This document shows, piece by piece, positions 11,067-20,628 of a DNA stretch of 64,000 nt. The translations under genes were made by a program, and so were the position numbers. The notes beneath the pieces were generated by a model. The model had not been told where the DNA came from. It was given only the letters and a program-made list of their open reading frames with translations, and did no database searches. Within the stretch, counting starts at the first letter, position 1. Each line of letters opens with the position of its first letter. Source of the DNA: Myxococcales bacterium (GTDB lineage: Bacteria > Myxococcota_A > UBA9160 > SZUA-336); the NCBI GenBank assembly GCA_013215565.1, contig JABSQV010000017.1, forward strand, positions 27,527-91,526, in the 5' to 3' direction.

Positions 11067-11774
11067 TTACGGGTTCCCTCCGCCGGTGTCCAGCCGCTTT
11101 TCGAGCGCCTCCGGAACACGCAGATAGCGAAGCCGCAGTTCGGATGGGCGCAGGCTCCGGCCCGCGTGCATCAACCGCTCTCCGAGCAGGCCGACCTCCG
11201 CCGCACACGGTCTGCCGGCGTCCGCCGGCAGCACCAACGCCCCGGATCCCAGCACACTCTCGATCTCATTCCGGTAGAGCTGGGCCCCGGGCCCGAGCAG
11301 CCAGACACGTCCCTCGCCCGAGAGCCCGCGAAGCCAGGGGAGCGGATCCGCAACCCGATCCTCCTGCAATTCTCGCGCGCCCGGTCCGTAGAGGCCCGCG
11401 TAGAGCTGGCCCTTGCGCGCGTCCAGGAGCGTTGCGATGCGCGCCCCGGGATCGGACTGGGCCGCCACTGCACGCAGCGAGAGCGCCGCCAGCGTCGGGA
11501 CCGGCACCACGCGACGCTCGGTGCCGAAGCAGAGCCCGAGAGCGGTCGCGAGCCCGACCCGGAGCCCCGTGAACGATCCGGGGCCGATCGAGATCGCGAT
11601 CGTAGCCACGTCGTCGAGACTGGCGTGTCGCTCGGCGAGCAGGCGGTCGATCCCCTCGAGCAGCCAGGTGGCGTGCGACCGCGGCCCCTCACCCGTGCGC
11701 TCCCCGATCACCCGCGCATCCTCGACCAGGGCAACGCCACCCGTGTCGGTCGCCGTCTCCAGGGCCAGCAGCAT
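11067..11774 (-). CDS. tsaB: tRNA threonylcarbamoyladenosine biosynthesis protein TsaB
   Basis: Non-catalytic ASKHA-fold partner of TsaD in forming t6A37 in ANN-decoding tRNAs. The 235-residue protein has LALETATDTGGVALV at the N-terminus, ISIGPGSFTGLRVGLATALGL, and PVPTLAALSLRA, all typical of TsaB. Seven bases separate its ATG from the rseP stop. TsaD and TsaE are not in the window. Confidence 0.94.
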   Translation of the reverse strand: MLLALETATDTGGVALVEDARVIGERTGEGPRSHATWLLEGIDRLLAERHASLDDVATIAISIGPGSFTGLRVGLATALGLCFGTERRVVPVPTLAALSLRAVAAQSDPGARIATLLDARKGQLYAGLYGPGARELQEDRVADPLPWLRGLSGEGRVWLLGPGAQLYRNEIESVLGSGALVLPADAGRPCAAEVGLLGERLMHAGRSLRPSELRLRYLRVPEALEKRLDTGGGNP

Positions 11775-11780
11775 CGGCGT

Positions 11781-13418
11781 TCAGACGAGGTCCCGGAAGA
11801 AACCTACGATGCCGGACCAGTAGCGAGAGAGATCGTTCCAGAACGCGAACGCCATCAGCAACAGGATCATCGACACTCCGACCTGCTGAGCGATTTCACG
11901 CGTCCGCATCGTCACGGGCGAGCCCTTCACCCACTCGGACAACAACATCAGGATCTGCCCCCCGTCAAGAACCGGAATCGGGAGCAGGTTGATCAGCGCC
12001 AGGTTCACGCTGATGACGGCACAGATCCACAGAAACTCGAACCAGCCCATGCCGAAGGATTCGGCCGCGATCACGGCGATTCCGATCGGGCCGGCGAGGT
12101 TGTCGAGCCCCACGCGGCGCGTCGCCAACTGGACGAACGCGTCGACGGTTCGGGCGAGGATCTCCCAGGTGAGTTCGGCCCCCAGCAGGACCGCCTCGAA
12201 CGGATTCCGAATCGCGCGTTCGGCCATCTCGCCCCGGACTCTCGCCACACCCGCGGTCACGCCGATGAAGAACACCTCTCCGAGTTCGGGCACGCCGCGC
12301 CGTTCCGGCGTGACCTCGAGTTCGACCTCTTCGCCCGCACGGGCCAGCAGCAACTGAATTGGCGCGCCGCCGCTCGAGCGCACGACTTCCGCGAAGCCCG
12401 GAAAGCTCTCGAGGGGCGTGCCGGCGGCCTCGATCAACAGGTCTCCAGGCAGGATTCCGGCCCGCGCGGCCGGACTGTCCGGGAGCACGGTCTGCACCTC
12501 GAGATCGCCCGAAACGACACCCAGCGCTGCCGGGCTCCAGAGCTTGCCGACCGCCGGGATCGTCATGCGCAGCCGTTCCCCAGCCGGAGACCGTGCACCC
12601 GGCGTCCGCGATCCAGCAGGATCGGGCCGCTCGACCTCGAGTTCGAGAGCTCCCGGGGCGGCCGAGAGTGCCGCCACCAGCCCCGACCAATCCTCGATCT
12701 CGGCGCCGTTCAGCCAGCGGACCCGGTCGCCGCTTCTGAGCCCCGCACGTCCGGCCGGGCCATCCAGACTTCGTACCCCAAGCACGGCCGCCCGCACGCT
12801 GTGGTGCAGGCCGAGGCCACCCGGGCCGGCGGGACCCAGTTCGATTTCGACCGCGCCCTCGTCACGGTCCACCCCGATCCGGAGCGGATTCCGGCCCGCC
12901 GCCTCGACGACCTCGACAAACTCTTTCCAGCGCGTGACCCCGGTACCGTCGATCGACGTGATCCGGTCACCGGCCCGAAGCCCGGCGGCCTCGGCCAGCG
13001 AGCCCGCAGCCACTTCACCGATCCGGGTGGTCTCGACCGGCATCCCGGTCATGAAGAGCCCCGCCAGCAATACGACGGGCAGCAGCAGGTTCATCGCGGG
13101 ACCGGCCAGATAGATGGCCATCCGGCGCGGCACGGTCTGAGCGTCGATGGTCCGCTCGAGATCCTCGGGCGGCAGTTCCTCGCCCGGAAGCTCGCCCAGC
13201 ATCTTGCAGTACCCGCCGAGCGGCAACCACGCGATCCGGTACTCGGTCTCGCCCAGCCGGCGCCGCACGATCGCGGGCCCGAAGCCGATCGAGAACTCCT
13301 CCACCTTGACGTGGAACCACTTCGCGACCAGGAAATGCCCGAGTTCGTGGACGAAGATCAGGCCGCCGAGAAGCATCAGGAAGGGAGCGGCCACATCCAC
13401 AAAGCCAGCTAGCTGCAC
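11781..13418 (-). CDS. rseP: RIP-type site-2 zinc metalloprotease RseP with three PDZ domains
   Basis: Inner-membrane protease that performs intramembrane cleavage of anti-sigma factors and signal-peptide remnants. The zinc motif HELGH is at residues 24-28 within the first membrane segment, and the LDG motif (NLLPIPVLDGG) lies near residue 490 in a C-terminal membrane segment. At 545 residues it is about 100 longer than E. coli RseP, because three PDZ-like units (each with an AGL..GD-type loop: LRAGDRITSIDG, LRSGDRVRWLNG, ILPGDLLIEAAG) occupy roughly residues 150-390 instead of two. GTG start overlaps dxr by 10 bases. Confidence 0.93.
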   Translation of the reverse strand: MQLAGFVDVAAPFLMLLGGLIFVHELGHFLVAKWFHVKVEEFSIGFGPAIVRRRLGETEYRIAWLPLGGYCKMLGELPGEELPPEDLERTIDAQTVPRRMAIYLAGPAMNLLLPVVLLAGLFMTGMPVETTRIGEVAAGSLAEAAGLRAGDRITSIDGTGVTRWKEFVEVVEAAGRNPLRIGVDRDEGAVEIELGPAGPGGLGLHHSVRAAVLGVRSLDGPAGRAGLRSGDRVRWLNGAEIEDWSGLVAALSAAPGALELEVERPDPAGSRTPGARSPAGERLRMTIPAVGKLWSPAALGVVSGDLEVQTVLPDSPAARAGILPGDLLIEAAGTPLESFPGFAEVVRSSGGAPIQLLLARAGEEVELEVTPERRGVPELGEVFFIGVTAGVARVRGEMAERAIRNPFEAVLLGAELTWEILARTVDAFVQLATRRVGLDNLAGPIGIAVIAAESFGMGWFEFLWICAVISVNLALINLLPIPVLDGGQILMLLSEWVKGSPVTMRTREIAQQVGVSMILLLMAFAFWNDLSRYWSGIVGFFRDLV

Positions 13419-14572
13419 GCGGAGTCCTCGATGACCCGAAGCGCGGCCTCACGACCCAGACGGTCGGCCTCACGAATCTCGTCCAGATCGACTCCGGGGC
13501 CGAAATCGGCCGAAGCGAGCACGGCTTCCACCGCCTCGGGAATTCCCGGAAACGAGATCCGACGGTCCAGAAAGGCCTGTACGGCAACCTCGTTGGCGGC
13601 GTTGAGCACGGCTGGCGCGGTCCCTCCGATCCGGTTGGCCTCGAGCGCGAGGCGGAACGCAGGGAAGCGTTCGGCATCGGGCGCCTCGAAGTGGAGTGCC
13701 CCGATTTCGACGAGATCCAGCGGCTTCAGCTCGGGAAGTGGCAGGCGATCGGGCATGCCCAGAGCGTAGGCGATCGGAATTCGCATGTCGGGGATCCCGA
13801 GCTGCGCGAGCCAGCTCCCATCCACGAACTCGACCAGCGAGTGGATGATGCTCTCCGGGTGAATCACCGCCCCGATTCGGTCCGGTTCCAGGTCGAACAA
13901 CCAGCGGGCCTCGATCGCCTCGAGCCCCTTGTTCATGAGCGTCGCCGAGTCGATAGTGATCTTGGGCCCCATCTCCCAGTTGGGATGGGCCAGCGCCTGC
14001 TCGGGCGTGGCCCGGGCCATCTCGGCCGCCGTGGCGGTTCGAAACGGACCACCGGACGCGGTCAGCAGCACCCGGGCCAGGGCCTCGCGCGGATGCCCGG
14101 CCAGCGCCTGATGGATGGCCACGTGCTCGGAGTCGAGCGGCAGAATCGCGCCACCCGAACGCCGGGCCTCCCGCAGCACCAGCGGCCCCGCCATCACGAG
14201 CACCTCCTTGTTGGCCAGCGCGACCTCCCGCCCCGCACGCAGCGCCGCGAGTACGGGTTCCAGGCCCAGACTCCCGACCAGGGCTCCGGCCACCAGGTCG
14301 ACGTCGACGGCCGCCAGCTCGGCCAGCCCCTCGGGGCCGGACAACACCCGGATCCCGGTCCCCGCGAGGGCGCTCTGCAGCCGCTCCACGTCCGCGGCGC
14401 GCGCCACCGAGACCCGCGTGGGCCGGAACTGCTTGGCCTGCTCGATCAGCAGGCTCAGATTCCGGCCCGCCGCGAGCGCCGAAATCTGCAGCCGTTCCGG
14501 GTGCCGCTCCGCAACCTGCAGGATCTGAGTACCGACCGAACCGGTCGAGCCAAGAACCGCGATCCGCTTCAC
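13409..14572 (-). CDS. dxr: 1-deoxy-D-xylulose 5-phosphate reductoisomerase
   Basis: NADPH-dependent second step of the MEP isoprenoid pathway. The 387-residue protein begins with the Rossmann motif IAVLGSTGSVGTQIL, contains ALANKEVLVMAG, LPLDSEHVAIHQAL (metal-binding Asp/Glu), LTASGGPFR and NWEMGPKITIDSATLMNKGLE. The GTG start overlaps the uppS stop as GTGA. The order uppS-dxr-rseP is common, but cdsA, usually between uppS and dxr, is absent. Confidence 0.97.
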   Translation of the reverse strand: MKRIAVLGSTGSVGTQILQVAERHPERLQISALAAGRNLSLLIEQAKQFRPTRVSVARAADVERLQSALAGTGIRVLSGPEGLAELAAVDVDLVAGALVGSLGLEPVLAALRAGREVALANKEVLVMAGPLVLREARRSGGAILPLDSEHVAIHQALAGHPREALARVLLTASGGPFRTATAAEMARATPEQALAHPNWEMGPKITIDSATLMNKGLEAIEARWLFDLEPDRIGAVIHPESIIHSLVEFVDGSWLAQLGIPDMRIPIAYALGMPDRLPLPELKPLDLVEIGALHFEAPDAERFPAFRLALEANRIGGTAPAVLNAANEVAVQAFLDRRISFPGIPEAVEAVLASADFGPGVDLDEIREADRLGREAALRVIEDSACS

Positions 14573-15309
14573 GGCTCCGCTCGAAGCTGCTTCGCGGTGC
14601 GCCCGAAACGTCGCTCGCGCCCCTGAAACTCGCGCAGCGCCGCGACCAGATCCGCCTTGGAAAAGTCGGGCCAGAGCGCCTCGGAAAAGTAGAGTTCGGT
14701 GTAGGCCAGCTGCCAGAGCAGGTAGTTCGAAACCCGGTGTTCCGCGCCGGTCCGGATCAACAGGTCGGGCTCGGTCGATTCGGGCGCGTACAGGTTCGCC
14801 CCGATCGTCTTCTCATCGATGGCTTCGGGCTCGAGCTGACCCGACTCGATGGCGCGCGCAATGCGCCGGACTGCATCCACGATCTCGGTGCGGCCACTGT
14901 AGGAGAGGGCCATGTTGAGCCGCATTTCATTAAAGCCCTCGGTCCGACGCTGCACGCGCTCGAGCTCGCGCCGGACGCTGCCGGGAAGTTCCTGAATCCG
15001 GCCCAGGGTCTCGAGCCGGATGCCGTTCTCGACCAGTTCGTCCGCATGCTTCCTCAGGTAGCGGTGGAGGAGACGCATGATGGCGTTGACCTCGACGGTC
15101 GGACGCCCCCAGTTCTCCTGAGACCACGCATACAGCGTGAGTTCGCGAATTCCCAACTCATGAGCCGCGCGCACCACCTCCTGAACCGTCTCGGTCCCGC
15201 GGCGGTGGCCCTCCATCCGCGAGAGGCCCCGCTTCTCCGCCCAGCGTCCGTTCCCATCCGGAATGATGGCGACGTGGTGCGGCAGGCGATCTGGGTCGAG
15301 TGTCGACAT
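14569..15309 (-). CDS. uppS: Di-trans,poly-cis (undecaprenyl) diphosphate synthase
   Basis: Cis-prenyltransferase producing undecaprenyl diphosphate, the lipid carrier for peptidoglycan and surface glycans. The 246-residue protein has the catalytic motif AIIPDGNGRWAEKRGL near the N-terminus, LTLYAWSQENWGRP, MALSYSGRTEIVDA, and the C-terminal substrate motif PDLLIRTGAEHRVSNYLLWQ. It lies 4 bases after frr and overlaps dxr. Confidence 0.97.
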   Translation of the reverse strand: MSTLDPDRLPHHVAIIPDGNGRWAEKRGLSRMEGHRRGTETVQEVVRAAHELGIRELTLYAWSQENWGRPTVEVNAIMRLLHRYLRKHADELVENGIRLETLGRIQELPGSVRRELERVQRRTEGFNEMRLNMALSYSGRTEIVDAVRRIARAIESGQLEPEAIDEKTIGANLYAPESTEPDLLIRTGAEHRVSNYLLWQLAYTELYFSEALWPDFSKADLVAALREFQGRERRFGRTAKQLRAEP

Positions 15310-15313
15310 GGCC

Positions 15314-15877
15314 CTAGATGGTGAGGATCTCGGCCTCCTTGGCCCCGGCCGACGCGTCGATCTTCTTCACGTACTCGTCCGTCAGGTCCTGGACGCTCTT
15401 CTGGGCGCGGCGCGAGTCATCCTTGCTGGTCTCGCCCGTCTTCTCCAGCTCCTTGAGCATCGAGATCGCGTCGCGGCGAGAGCTGCGAACCCCGAGCTTG
15501 TGTTCCTCGGCCAGCTTCCTGGCCTGCTTGACGAGATCCCGGCGCCTTTCCTCAGTGAGTTCGGGCACCGGGACCCGCAGGATCTTACCGTCGCTGATCG
15601 GACTCAGACCCAGATCGGACTTGAGAATCGCGCGCTCGATCTGACTGATCGCTCCGGGGTCGAAGGGTTGAATCGTGAGCAGCCGCGCCTCCGGGGCGTT
15701 CAGGGTCGCGAGCGACTTGAGCGGGGTCGGGGTTCCGAAATAGTCGACCTGAATCGCCTCGAGCAGGGCCGGGTGCGCACGGCCCGTCCGAACCTTGGCA
15801 AAGTCGCGTGCGAGGCTGTCGAGGCTCTTCTCCATGCCCGAGCGGGCCTCGTCGACAATCAACTCCTCATCCGCCAC
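15314..15877 (-). CDS. frr: Ribosome recycling factor
   Basis: Splits post-termination ribosomes together with EF-G. The frame is open far upstream, but only the last 187 residues are RRF-like; the GTG at 15877 is preceded by GGGGAGA with good spacing and follows pyrH by 11 bases. Motifs include KVRTGRAHPALLE, VDYFGTPTPL, ITIQPFDPGAISQIERAI (as LLTIQPFD) and the C-terminal DLTDEYVKKIDA. Confidence 0.95.
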   Translation of the reverse strand: MADEELIVDEARSGMEKSLDSLARDFAKVRTGRAHPALLEAIQVDYFGTPTPLKSLATLNAPEARLLTIQPFDPGAISQIERAILKSDLGLSPISDGKILRVPVPELTEERRRDLVKQARKLAEEHKLGVRSSRRDAISMLKELEKTGETSKDDSRRAQKSVQDLTDEYVKKIDASAGAKEAEILTI

Positions 15878-15888
15878 CTGTCTCCCCC

Positions 15889-16598
15889 CTATGGCCCTAC
15901 CCGCGTGCCGATCGCTTCTCCGGCGATCACGCGCTGCAGGTTGCCCTGCTCCGTGATGTCGAAGACCCTGATGCCGAGCGCGTTGTCCCTGCAGAGCGAG
16001 ATCGCGGTCGCGTCCATGACCTTCAGGTTCTTGGTCAGGAACTCCTTGTAGCTGACCTCGTCGTACTTCTTCGCTTCCTTCACGCGTTCGGGATCGGCAT
16101 CGTAGACGCCGTCTACGCGGGTCCCCTTCAAGAGCAGATCTGCCTCGATCTCCATCGCTCGCAGGGCTGCACCCGTGTCCGTCGTGAAGAAAGGGTTCCC
16201 GGTCCCGCCCGCAAAGATCACGATTCGCCCCTTCTCGAGGTGACGGATCGCGCGGCGCCGAATCTGCGGTTCCGCGACGGACGGAATTTCGAGCGCCGAA
16301 AGCACGCGCGAAGCCGCCCCGGCCCGCTCGAGCGCATCCTGGAGCGCGAGCGAATTGATGAGACCGGCGAGCATGCCCATGTAGTCCGCGTTCGTGCGGC
16401 TCATGCCTTCTGCCGCGGCCGCGATGCCGCGGATGATGTTCCCTCCCCCGCAGACGACGGCCAGTTGGACGCCCGACTGCGCGACGTCGACGATCTCCTG
16501 TGCAGTCCGACCGATGACGGCCGTGTTGATCCCCCAGCCGTCCTCGCCGGCCAGTCGCTGGCCCGAGATCTTGAGCAGTACGCGGCGGTAGGCCGGCT

Positions 16599-16602
<4 letters not shown>
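15889..16602 (-). CDS. pyrH: Uridylate kinase
   Basis: Phosphorylates UMP to UDP; hexameric amino-acid-kinase fold. The ATG at 16602 gives 237 residues starting [15 protein letters not shown], with [28 protein letters not shown] and [15 protein letters not shown]. The ATGA overlaps the tsf stop. Part of the conserved rpsB-tsf-pyrH-frr run. Confidence 0.97.
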
Positions 16603-17468
<866 letters not shown>

Positions 17469-17476
17469 CCCCCCGT

Positions 17477-18538
17477 TCAGGCCCCACCGGTATCGCCCCG
17501 GCTCGTCTTCTCGGCTGCCTCGGTGGCCGGCGCCTCGCTGGCCGGCGCCTCGCTGGCCGCTGCCTCGCTGGCCGGCGCCTCGCTGGCCGCTGCCTCGCTG
17601 GCCGCTGCCTCGCTGGCCGCTGCCTCGGTGGCCGCTGCCTCGGTGGCCGGCGCCTCGCTGGCCGCTGCCTCGGTGGCCGGCGCCTGCTGGTCGGCCTGTT
17701 CCTCTCGCCGGTAGACCTCGGCCATGCGCTCCATGCGCGCGGGCCGACGGGCCGGCTGCGTGATCTCGACGACCCGACGCCCGGGCGACGCCTCCACCTT
17801 CTCGTCCACAGGCGCGAGCTCCTTCTCTTCCTGCAGGCGCTCGTTGAAGAGAGCGAGACCGAGCGAACACGCAGCGCCGACCTTCTCGCAGTACAGCCGG
17901 ATGGCCCGGATCGCGTCGTCGTTTCCCGGAACCGGCAAGTCGATGCCGAGCGGATCGCAGTTGCTGTCGACGACTGCCACGATCGGAATCCCCAGGCGAC
18001 GCGCCTCCGCGACAGCGATGTGCTCGCGCTGGATGTCGATCACGAACAGCGCGTCGGGCAGCCCCTCCATGTCCGCGATCCCCTCGAAGGCTTTCTCGAG
18101 CTTTTGCTGCTGGCGCACCAGGCGGGAGCGCTCCTTCTTGGAGAGGCCCGCCTCGCTCGCCTCCCCCCCGAGGAGTTCGTTCAGCTCCTTGTAGCGCTCC
18201 ACCCCTTTTCGAATGGTGCGGAAGTTCGTCAGCATTCCTCCAAGCCAGCGCCGATGCACGTACGGCATCCCGCACTCTCGCGCGCACTCGGCGACCACAT
18301 CCTGGGCCTGGCGTTTCGTGCCCACGAACAGGGCCTTTCCGCCGCTTGCGATCAAGTCGGTCAGGAACCCGAGCGCCTCCACGATCCGCGGGAGGGTTTG
18401 CTGGAGATCGATGATGTGGATGCCGTTTCGCTCTCCGTAGAGGAACGGCTTCATTGCGGGGTGCCAGCGCCGGGTCTGGTGCCCAAAGTGGACGCCTGCT
18501 TCGAGCAGTTCACGCATCGTAATAGAGACGGCCGACAT
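17477..18538 (-). CDS. rpsB: 30S ribosomal protein S2 with a repetitive acidic C-terminal tail
   Basis: Small-subunit protein needed for S1 docking and initiation. The core is canonical ([25 protein letters not shown] at the N-terminus, [50 protein letters not shown]). At 353 residues it is about 100 longer than E. coli S2. The excess is a tail of pentapeptide-type repeats of Ala, Ser/Thr, Glu and Pro (roughly residues 287-341), encoded by tandem 15-base DNA repeats. The ATG at 18538 is used; an internal ATG at 18517 is possible. Own promoter at 18721-18749. Confidence 0.96.
   Translation of the reverse strand: MSAVSITMRELLEAGVHFGHQTRRWHPAMKPFLYGERNGIHIIDLQQTLPRIVEALGFLTDLIASGGKALFVGTKRQAQDVVAECARECGMPYVHRRWLGGMLTNFRTIRKGVERYKELNELLGGEASEAGLSKKERSRLVRQQQKLEKAFEGIADMEGLPDALFVIDIQREHIAVAEARRLGIPIVAVVDSNCDPLGIDLPVPGNDDAIRAIRLYCEKVGAACSLGLALFNERLQEEKELAPVDEKVEASPGRRVVEITQPARRPARMERMAEVYRREEQADQQAPATEAAASEAPATEAAATEAAASEAAASEAAASEAPASEAAASEAPASEAPATEAAEKTSRGDTGGA
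17517..17681 (-). repeat. Tandem 15-bp repeats inside rpsB (11 copies)
   Basis: Eleven consecutive 15-base units, plus strand consensus GCCTCGCTGGCCGGC with substitutions only at the seventh base (C/G) and the last two (GC/CT). Because the unit is a multiple of three, copy-number change keeps the rpsB frame and only alters the length of the Ala/Ser/Glu/Pro tail. Confidence 0.95.
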
Positions 18539-18560
18539 CGAGTTGTCTCGCTCCTGTTCG

Positions 18561-18578
18561 GTCGTCGGGGCCGACGAC
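18561..18578 (-). promoter_or_regulatory. Hairpin in the rpsB leader, possible S2 autoregulatory element
   Basis: An 18-base inverted repeat GTCGTCGG-CC-CCGACGAC, realistically a 7-bp stem with a 4-base loop, lies 22 bases before the rpsB ATG and just ahead of an AGGAG. The promoter at 18721-18749 would give a leader of about 175 bases. S2 autoregulation through an rpsB leader is known in other bacteria; that this hairpin has the same role is inference. Confidence 0.4.
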
Positions 18579-18720
18579 GCTGGGTTTGTCTGCCTCCGCC
18601 CCTCCCCTCAGACCCGGTTCGGGCCCCGGCGGCCGGGCCGCCTGCGAGGGCTGCCCCATCCCGGAGGCCGTCTATGGCGAGCCGGGAACCCGGGGCAATC
18701 GGAGCGTGTGGAATGGGGCG

Positions 18721-18749
18721 TTTGTAGCAGAGCGGGCCTGCCCTCTCAA
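18721..18749 (-). promoter_or_regulatory. sigma-70 type promoter of rpsB operon
   Basis: Minus strand: -35 TTGAGA, 17-base spacer, -10 TACAAA. Located between the histidine phosphatase gene and rpsB, about 180 bases before the rpsB start. It likely drives rpsB-tsf and the downstream pyrH-frr-uppS-dxr-rseP run. Confidence 0.6.
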
Positions 18750-18762
18750 CCGAAGCCGGGGC

Positions 18763-19452
18763 CTAGCCGGCAGGATCGGGGAAACCCGCGAGATGACCAC
18801 GGAGATTATGTGCCTGTAGCGACCAGACCGCGCCATGGGCGACCGGCACGGTGGCGAGGCGGCTCAGTCCTGCCCAGCCCATCATGAAGCGCTCGGCGGC
18901 CCAGGGCACGCTCTCGACCCCGAGCAGGTGGCCGAGGATCACGGCGTTCGTCCCGCCGTGGGCCACGACCAGGAGTCGCTTGCGCGGACCCGGGATCCGC
19001 CAGATCCGGTGACCCCCCACCGAGTCGGTCTCTGCACCGTGGGCCCCGAGCAGGAGGCGCTCGATGCCGCCCGTCACCCGCTCGTGAAACAGGCGAAACG
19101 ACTCTCCGCCGGGCAGGCCGTCCCACCAGCGCTCCGCCTCCCTGAGCCGCGCCTGCTCGAAGAAGCGCGCCACCTCTTCGGTCGGCGTCCCCTCGAGTTT
19201 GGGCAACCTGAGTTCTGCGAGCCAAGGCTCGCAAACCGGCTTAATGCCGAGCGCGTCCGCGATCGGACGCGCGGTTTCCTCCGCGCGCCGCAGCGGGCTC
19301 ACGTGGAAGGCATCGAAGTGGACATCGGCCAGCTCCGCCGCCAATCTCGCAGCCTGCGTCCGGCCCAGTTCCGTGAGGCCGGGCGCGTCGACCGCGAGCC
19401 CGCCGGGCTCCCAGTCCGGCTGCGCGTGCCGGACCAGAACCAGTTCGATCAC
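18763..19452 (-). CDS. Histidine phosphatase family (phosphoglycerate mutase-like) protein
   Basis: Branch-1 histidine phosphatase fold. The phosphorylated histidine is in LVLVRHAQPDW, the arginine-bearing SPLRRAEETA follows, and the second catalytic histidine is in VVAHGGTNAVI. The 229-residue protein starts at a GTG overlapping the argJ stop (GTGA); further upstream in the frame the sequence is not conserved-looking. The substrate cannot be predicted; family members act on phosphosugars, alpha-ribazole phosphate or other phosphoesters. Last gene before the rpsB promoter. Confidence 0.85.
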   Translation of the reverse strand: MIELVLVRHAQPDWEPGGLAVDAPGLTELGRTQAARLAAELADVHFDAFHVSPLRRAEETARPIADALGIKPVCEPWLAELRLPKLEGTPTEEVARFFEQARLREAERWWDGLPGGESFRLFHERVTGGIERLLLGAHGAETDSVGGHRIWRIPGPRKRLLVVAHGGTNAVILGHLLGVESVPWAAERFMMGWAGLSRLATVPVAHGAVWSLQAHNLRGHLAGFPDPAG

Positions 19453-20627
19453 GTGGTGTACTCGGCGTTGATCCGCACGTACTCGTAGGAAAGGTCGCAG
19501 GTCAGCAGGGTCGCGCGCCCGGCGCCGGATCCGACTACGATGGCGAGTTCCACGCGCCTTTGCTTCATCGCACGCTCGGCGCGGCGCAGGGCCTTCGTCC
19601 CGCCCACCGGCACCCCGTTTCGCAGCAGCCACACCCCGCCGACGCGAACACCGAGCCGGCCGACCTCGATCGGAACCCCGGCCGCACCCGCCGCCTGAAC
19701 CAGGCGTCCGTAGTTCGGGTCCGAGCCGAAAAGCGCCGTCTTGACCAGGATGGAGTTCGCGATTTTGCGCGCGATCCGGTCCGCGTGCGCGTTGCTCCTG
19801 GCTCCCGATACGACGACGTCCGCGAGCCGCGTGACCCCCTCCCCGTCGGCCGCGATCTTTTCCACCAGTTCCTGGCAGACGGCTGCCAGGCTGCGTACGA
19901 ACTCAGGTCCCCTACGCGAGCCGGCCTCGATCGGACGGTTCCCGGCCGCCCCGTTTGCCATGACCGCGACGCTGTCGCTGGTGCTGGTCTCGCCGTCGAT
20001 GCTGAGTCGATTGAAGGTCGAATCGACCACCTCCCGCAGCACGCCCGACAACCAACTGCGCTCGATGGCGAGATCGGTCACCAGGTAGGCGAGCATGGTC
20101 GCCATGTTCGGCATCGTCATGCCGGAACCCTTGGCGATTCCGAGCAGCGCGAAGCCTGCCGCATTCTGGTGAACGAGCTTCGGTCGCAGGTCGGTCGTCA
20201 GGATCGCGCGCGCAGCCCGGTTCCAGCCCGCCGGTGAGAGCGCCCGAACCGCCATGGGAATGCCCCGCAGAATCCGGCGCATCGGGAGCGGAACGCCGAT
20301 CACGCCAGTCGAGGAGACCAATACCTCCCCGGCCGGGATCTCGAGTTCCCGGCCGACCGCGGCCGTCATCTCCCGGGCGTCCCGGCATCCCCGTTCGCCC
20401 GTCGCCACGTTCGAAATACCACTGTTCACGACAACCGCACGCACCCGCCCCCGACGCGCCCGAGGCCGGGAGACCCGAATCGGCGCTCCCGGTACCCGGT
20501 TCCGCGTGAAGACTGCCGCGCCCACGGCCGGACGCTCCGAGGCGATCACGGCGAGGTCGAGTGCACCCCCGTCCTTGATCCCGCAGGCCACTCCCGCGGC
20601 CAGAAACCCGGGGACGCGCAGCGCCAT
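19449..20627 (-). CDS. argJ: Bifunctional glutamate N-acetyltransferase / amino-acid acetyltransferase ArgJ
   Basis: Recycles the acetyl group between N-acetylornithine and glutamate in arginine synthesis. The ATG at 20627 gives 392 residues beginning FLAAGVACGIKDGG. The autocleavage site is in KGSGMTMPNMATMLA: the Thr of NMATML becomes the nucleophile of the beta chain. The oxyanion residues are in VSSTGVIGVPLP (STGVIG). The start lies one base after the secA stop with no clear ribosome-binding site, suggesting coupling to secA. Confidence 0.95.
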   Translation of the reverse strand: MALRVPGFLAAGVACGIKDGGALDLAVIASERPAVGAAVFTRNRVPGAPIRVSRPRARRGRVRAVVVNSGISNVATGERGCRDAREMTAAVGRELEIPAGEVLVSSTGVIGVPLPMRRILRGIPMAVRALSPAGWNRAARAILTTDLRPKLVHQNAAGFALLGIAKGSGMTMPNMATMLAYLVTDLAIERSWLSGVLREVVDSTFNRLSIDGETSTSDSVAVMANGAAGNRPIEAGSRRGPEFVRSLAAVCQELVEKIAADGEGVTRLADVVVSGARSNAHADRIARKIANSILVKTALFGSDPNYGRLVQAAGAAGVPIEVGRLGVRVGGVWLLRNGVPVGGTKALRRAERAMKQRRVELAIVVGSGAGRATLLTCDLSYEYVRINAEYTT

Positions 20628-20628
20628 G

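Noticed and set aside
11166..13412. 748-codon open frame on the plus strand
   Set aside because: Antisense to rseP and tsaB; composition is a mirror of the real genes and no motif is seen.
17517..17681. Short regular repeats considered as a CRISPR array
   Set aside because: Units are 15 bases with no unique spacers and lie inside the rpsB reading frame.
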